Notes under the pieces: model-generated
What the model was told of the DNA's origin: nothing
What the model saw: the letters and a program-made list of their open reading frames with translations, nothing else
Databases searched by the model: none
DNA from: Hephaestia caeni
GTDB lineage: Bacteria; Pseudomonadota; Alphaproteobacteria; Sphingomonadales; Sphingomonadaceae
Assembly: GCF_003550065.1 (NCBI RefSeq)
Contig: NZ_QXDC01000004.1
Span: forward strand, 868,001 to 932,000
Length of the DNA stretch: 64,000 nucleotides
Direction: 5' to 3'
Part shown: positions 60,658-64,000 of the stretch, one piece after another
How positions within the stretch are numbered: position 1 is the first letter of the stretch
How the letters are laid out: each line of letters starts with the position of its first letter
Program-made: the position numbers and the translations under genes

Positions 60658-60985
60658 CTAGTCCATGACGCCGAGATCGAGCGACGTGACCATGCCGCGC
60701 GCCAGCCAGGCCTTGATCCTCGGCGCCTCGTCCGTGGCGTAGATGTCCAATACCAGGTGCCTGTCGAGCCCATCGGGCATCGCGGCGCCGACCTGCCTGA
60801 GGAAGTCAAGAAACTCGGTCGCCCGGTCGCGTTTGCAGCACTTGTCGATCACCACTCCTGCCGCGATATTGAACGCGACGAACAGCAACGGCATTGCGAA
60901 TATAAGTGTGGGTGCGGCGCTCGGGAACGTGTATTATCGACCCCGGGGACAGACCGTTTCGCTTATAGTATCTTGTTGAATTTTT
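60658..60985 (-). pseudogene. IS630-family transposase remnant
   Basis: A degraded transposase fragment. One frame (60894 to 60658) reads LLFVAFNIAAGVVIDKCCKR, RATEFLDFLRQVGAAMPDGL, LDIYATDEAPRIKAWLA, which follows the IS630 DDE core (LFAALNxATGxVI ... EFLxFLR ... VDNYATHxxPxVxAWL). A second frame just upstream has YYKRNG, the usual residues before that core, displaced by about 57 bases. No complete ends found. It cannot encode an active enzyme. Confidence 0.7.
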
Positions 60986-61026
60986 TGACATATTTTTCAG
61001 AACACTTTTCGTTCGCCGCGCGCCGG

Positions 61027-62331
61027 TCATGTTGCGGCGCGCTGCGCCACAAGACGCCGGAATGCAGGCAGACCAGCAGCAATCATCGCTGCGCTACCCA
61101 GCGAACTCAGCAGCGTGACCGTCGCCAGCGCGCGGCCAATGCTCGCAACGCCAGAATAAACATGTTCGGAGAATTGCGCGATCAGGAGCGGCCCGATCGC
61201 CATGCCAACTATGTTGGTTAACATCAGATAAATGGCAACGATCAGCCCGCGCATCCGGTCCGGCGCAACCAACTGGATGCTCGCCCCCTGCAACCCGCCT
61301 TGCAGCAGCATCGCGAACATCGCCGGGATCAACAGGGCCTTCGCCATCGCAGGCGTAGGGGCCAGATATACAGCCAGGAACAGGGGGGTCTGCAATAAGA
61401 GCGAGACGATCACGATTCTCGGCGCAGCATCGATCGTCCCACGCGAATAAAAGCGGTCGGCCAGCCAGCCACCAGTGAGCAGACCGGCGGTCCCGCACAC
61501 CCCCATCGCAATACCGAACAGCGCTCCGACCTCAGCCTGAGTCAATCCATGTACGCGGATAAAATAGGCCGGCCCCCACAGCACAACACCGAGAGAACTG
61601 ATCGCCATTACCGCGAAACCGCCCAGGATCAGGCCATAGGCCGAAAGATGCTCGCGGATATGCGCCAAGACCTCTGTCATGGGCGGCGCGGGTACGGCTG
61701 TCACGTCGACCGTGCGACGCGGTTCGCGCACGGTCAGCATCAGCAGGATGAATGGAATACCCAGCATGCCGACGATCAGGAAAGAGGTGCGCCAGCCTTC
61801 TGTCCCAGGCGGGAGGCCGAACAGGTCGAGGCTGCCCGCCACCTGCGCGACGGATCCGACGACATAGGTCGCCAGCCCACCCCCGAACGTAATGCCCAGC
61901 ATATAGAGGCTGATCGCGAACCCCAAGCGCTCGGGCGGGAAATAGCTGCTGATCAGCGAATAGGAGGCAGGCGACAACGTCGCCTCCCCGAACCCGACCA
62001 GAATTCGCGCTATCAGCAATGTGGTAAACCCGGTCGTCAACCCGCATGCCGCAGTCGCCGCGCACCACAAGATCATCCCGAAAACGATCAATCGCGGCCG
62101 GTTGCCGGTATCCGCCATTCGCCCGAGCGGGATCCCCGCGGTCGTGTACAGCAGGACGAAGGCGAAGCCGATCAGCAAACTGATCCCTGTATCGCTGAGC
62201 CCCAAATCCTGCCGGATCGGATCAACCATCAGGCTGAGTGCAATACGATCCATGTACGAAATCACATAGGCCGACAGCAGGAGCACGAGCACATAGAACG
62301 GATAGATCAATCTGGTGCGCGCGCTGGTCAT
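61027..62331 (-). CDS. MFS transporter (Spinster-like), cluster permease
   Basis: About 434 residues with twelve predicted membrane segments: SAYVISYMDRIALSLMVDPIR, GRMADTGNRPRLIVFG, LIARILVGFGEATLSPASYSLI, MLGITFGGGLATYVVG. The YVISYMDRxxLS block is common to sphingolipid-transporter-like MFS proteins of catabolic clusters in this group. Start at 62331 (MTSARTR) or 62364; a GGAGAAG sits before the former. A GTAA-N7-TGAC site at 62401 puts it in the cluster regulon. It probably moves the substrate over the inner membrane. Confidence 0.87.
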   Translation of the reverse strand: MTSARTRLIYPFYVLVLLLSAYVISYMDRIALSLMVDPIRQDLGLSDTGISLLIGFAFVLLYTTAGIPLGRMADTGNRPRLIVFGMILWCAATAACGLTTGFTTLLIARILVGFGEATLSPASYSLISSYFPPERLGFAISLYMLGITFGGGLATYVVGSVAQVAGSLDLFGLPPGTEGWRTSFLIVGMLGIPFILLMLTVREPRRTVDVTAVPAPPMTEVLAHIREHLSAYGLILGGFAVMAISSLGVVLWGPAYFIRVHGLTQAEVGALFGIAMGVCGTAGLLTGGWLADRFYSRGTIDAAPRIVIVSLLLQTPLFLAVYLAPTPAMAKALLIPAMFAMLLQGGLQGASIQLVAPDRMRGLIVAIYLMLTNIVGMAIGPLLIAQFSEHVYSGVASIGRALATVTLLSSLGSAAMIAAGLPAFRRLVAQRAAT

Positions 62332-62400
62332 GGCAGATATCTTCTCCGTCGGACTCTGGTTCATCCGATCAGAAATGGAGTAGCGATTGCCGGCATTTTC

Positions 62401-62415
62401 GTAAAGATAATTGAC
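62401..62415. promoter_or_regulatory. GTAA-N7-TGAC site 9
   Basis: GTAA AGATAAT TGAC, 70 bases before the MFS ATG; same variant as 47388. Confidence 0.45.
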
Positions 62416-62512
62416 CAATAAAATCCGCCAACAGATTTCAGACGGTAACGGCCAGGCCCCACGTCAAACCATTCCCATCGCGTTGAGTTGAGGTGTCCAG
62501 CAATGTCTGGTG

Positions 62513-62790
62513 CTCACCGCGCGCAACGTGCGTCGCGAACCGGGGAGCACGCGCCAGTTACGTCACACAGCCACGCAAAGACCGCATCGCCGTTGGCGCC
62601 AATCAGAGATTCGCTGTCTAAACAGGGGCAAATGTTGGATGGCGCGATTGGATCGACGACGATTGCCCGCCAACCGCCCAATGCTTCCCCGATACTGCCA
62701 AAACCGGTTCGCGTCGTATAAGGACCGGTCTGGCTATAGCCCGGCATGCGCACGATGATCAGGCGAGGGTTGATCGTGATCCATCGAACC
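62513..62790 (-). pseudogene. CaiB/BaiF CoA transferase remnant
   Basis: A reading on the minus strand gives INPRLIIVRMPGYSQTGPYT, then TGFGSIGEALGGWRAIVVDP, close to the central motif of class III CoA transferases (NPRLIxxRxSGYGQTGPY ... FGxIGEAMGGLR), and continues with SESLIGANGDAVFAWLCDVT, weakly like the following helix. Only about 90 codons survive, without ends. Not functional. Confidence 0.65.
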
Positions 62791-62892
62791 CCTCACGCCT
62801 CTGATCGCCGGTATTCATTATCGCTCCTACGGCTCAGAACTCTTTCAACATTTGCGCGTTATATGAAAAGAGTCGGGGCGAGGAGAAACGCC

Positions 62893-63309
62893 ATGTTTGC
62901 TTCGCTTGCTAAATTTGCCATGATGGCCGGATGTCTCGGCTTGCTTGCCGGAGCAGGCATTGCCGCAGGACACCCTGCGGACAACGCCAAGGCAGAGGCC
63001 AAGCTTGCCGACGCACTGGAGGGCCGGGTTGCTGGCACACCGGTGGACTGCATCCAGCTTCACAACATCCGGTCGAGCCGGATATTCAACGGCACGGCGA
63101 TCCTCTATGATACCGGATCGACCCTCTATCTCAATCGTCCGGATTCAGGGGCAACCTGGTTGAGCGATGATGACGTGCTGGTGACAGACACGCATTCGCC
63201 GCAGCTTTGCAGCATCGATACCGTTCGGTTGTTCGACAACGCAAGCCATATGCCTAATGGCTCCGTGAGCCTCGGCAAGTTCGTGCCCTACACCAAGCCA
63301 AAAACGTAA
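62893..63309 (+). CDS. small exported protein of unknown function
   Basis: A 138-residue protein with a signal peptide (ASLAKFAMMAGCLGLLAGAG) and two cysteines (VDCIQLHNIRSSRIF, PQLCSIDTV). The pattern CIQLHNIRSSRIFNG ... GSTLYLNRP is of a conserved sphingomonad secreted protein type I have seen without assigned function. A GAGGAGAAACGCC leader sets the ATG. No link to the catabolic genes is evident. Confidence 0.7.
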   Translation: MFASLAKFAMMAGCLGLLAGAGIAAGHPADNAKAEAKLADALEGRVAGTPVDCIQLHNIRSSRIFNGTAILYDTGSTLYLNRPDSGATWLSDDDVLVTDTHSPQLCSIDTVRLFDNASHMPNGSVSLGKFVPYTKPKT

Positions 63310-63676
63310 CGTTTCCCAAAATGAGGGTAGACCAAGGTCCGCGCCCACGCATGTCAGGCCGGGTGTGAAACCATAATATGCCCACCACGCTTTCCAGTTT
63401 TACCGTACAGGGCACGATCGCCGATCCACACTTCGTCGATGCCCCGCTTAATGTCATGACCCCTTAATTGCGCGGATCGTGATGTCGCCATGCGGGTTCG
63501 TGGCGAGGAGAAGCGTTGAAGGCGGGGTTTTGCCCCGTCGAGACGCCTCGACGCGGTCATGGCCCGCGCTCGCGCCTCGTCTCCTCAAACATCGCGCCAT
63601 AGAACTGGATCGAAACGACATTCTGATCCGATGCGCAAATGGGGACGAGCGGATTACAGCCCGCTCGCTCGTTCGT
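63310..63676. other. stretch without a convincing gene
   Basis: About 367 bases between the exported protein and the right-edge MFS gene. On the minus strand near 63545-63665 a 40-codon open piece reads NPLVPICASDQNVVSIQFYG and AMFEETRRERGP before a stop; it may be a decayed gene end but is not recognised. No repeat, RNA or promoter is clear. Confidence 0.4.
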
Positions 63677-64000
63677 TCAAGCGGACCGCGCCACTTCATC
63701 AGCGCACTCGCGCATCGCGCGACGGGCCACTGTCAACATCAGCGCCGCCAACACCAGTGCGAGCGTCATCGTCGCTGCCATGGCGAGCCCCAGGGCCCCA
63801 TTACCGCTAAAACCGTGCTGGCTTAGCGCACCGGTGACCAGCGGCCCCACTCCCATACCGACAACGGTTACGCTGAACAGATAGATGCCCATCATGCGAC
63901 CATGCATTGTCGAAGGAGTCAGCACCTGCACCATCGCGCCCTGCAAACCGCCGTAAAGCGACGCGAACAGGATTTGAAACCCGAGCATCCAAAGCGCGAA
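63677..64000 (-). CDS. MFS transporter, C-terminal part (continues past the window)
   Basis: The last 107 residues of an MFS protein; the start is outside the window. FASLYGGLQGAMVQVLTPST and GRMMGIYLFSVTVVGMGVGPLVTGAL match the C-terminal helices of the MFS at 61027 (GGLQGASIQLVAPDRMRGLI, NIVGMAIGPLLIAQF). The two are paralogues of one permease type on the same strand, about 1.3 kb apart, with decayed sequence between them. Confidence 0.8.
   Translation of the reverse strand, partial: FALWMLGFQILFASLYGGLQGAMVQVLTPSTMHGRMMGIYLFSVTVVGMGVGPLVTGALSQHGFSGNGALGLAMAATMTLALVLAALMLTVARRAMRECADEVARSA

Noticed and set aside
1..64000. CRISPR array, tRNA or rRNA genes
   Set aside because: No regularly spaced repeats and no tRNA cloverleaf or rRNA sequence were noticed on reading both strands.

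Overview
The window is GC-rich throughout, with GTG starts and many 4-base ATGA/GTGA gene overlaps. The gene content (large TonB-dependent receptors, a FecI/FecR pair, CaiB-type CoA transferases, several acyl-CoA dehydrogenases, an IS5-type element) points to an alphaproteobacterium of the Sphingomonadaceae. That assignment rests on gene content and protein style only; no rRNA or tRNA gene was found.

Region 1 (1-3897) is housekeeping-like: the start of a POT peptide transporter, a nitroreductase, a short GntR regulator, a small zinc-ribbon protein, an IS5-family element inserted inside a compound palindrome, and an ExuT-like MFS transporter.

Region 2 (4133-18496) looks like one surface-signalling peptide-processing system. 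It holds an STN-domain TonB receptor, two paralogous M61-like metallopeptidases with PDZ domains, a RidA protein, a Tat-exported class V PLP enzyme, a degenerate M19 dipeptidase, a CapA-type protein, an S10 serine carboxypeptidase, and a FecI sigma factor with its FecR partner inside a five-gene overlapping operon. Four transcription units in this region carry a similar GG-rich ... CGTAG promoter-like element.

Region 3 (18508-28556) has an AAHS-type MFS transporter, a DUF1080 / GMC oxidoreductase / subunit 3 operon resembling 3-keto-glycoside metabolism, a small set of NAD(P) oxidoreductases divergent from a LysR gene, and an XRE regulator divergent from a methyltransferase.

Region 4 (28761-62331) is a catabolic supercluster built around CoA chemistry. 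It contains two TonB receptor / NTF2-like modules, a PhyH dioxygenase, three acyl-CoA dehydrogenases, an acyl-CoA synthetase, a kinase + DUF6285 + acyl-CoA dehydrogenase set resembling the levulinate (Lva) 4-hydroxyacyl-CoA module, a two-component flavin monooxygenase, hydratases, SDR, an alpha/beta hydrolase, two CoA transferases, an HMG-CoA-lyase-like enzyme, FadB, thiolase and an MFS transporter. Nine 15-bp sites fitting GTCA-N7-TGAC (five with at most one mismatch) lie in the promoter gaps of its operons, suggesting one regulon, probably under one of two paralogous MarR proteins. The gene set suits a methyl-branched, ring-containing or hydroxylated acid (terpenoid-, steroid- or lignin-like), but the substrate is not identifiable from sequence.

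Region 5 (60498-64000) shows decay and duplication: an IS630 transposase remnant, a CaiB remnant, a small secreted protein, and the 3' end of a second MFS gene similar to the first.
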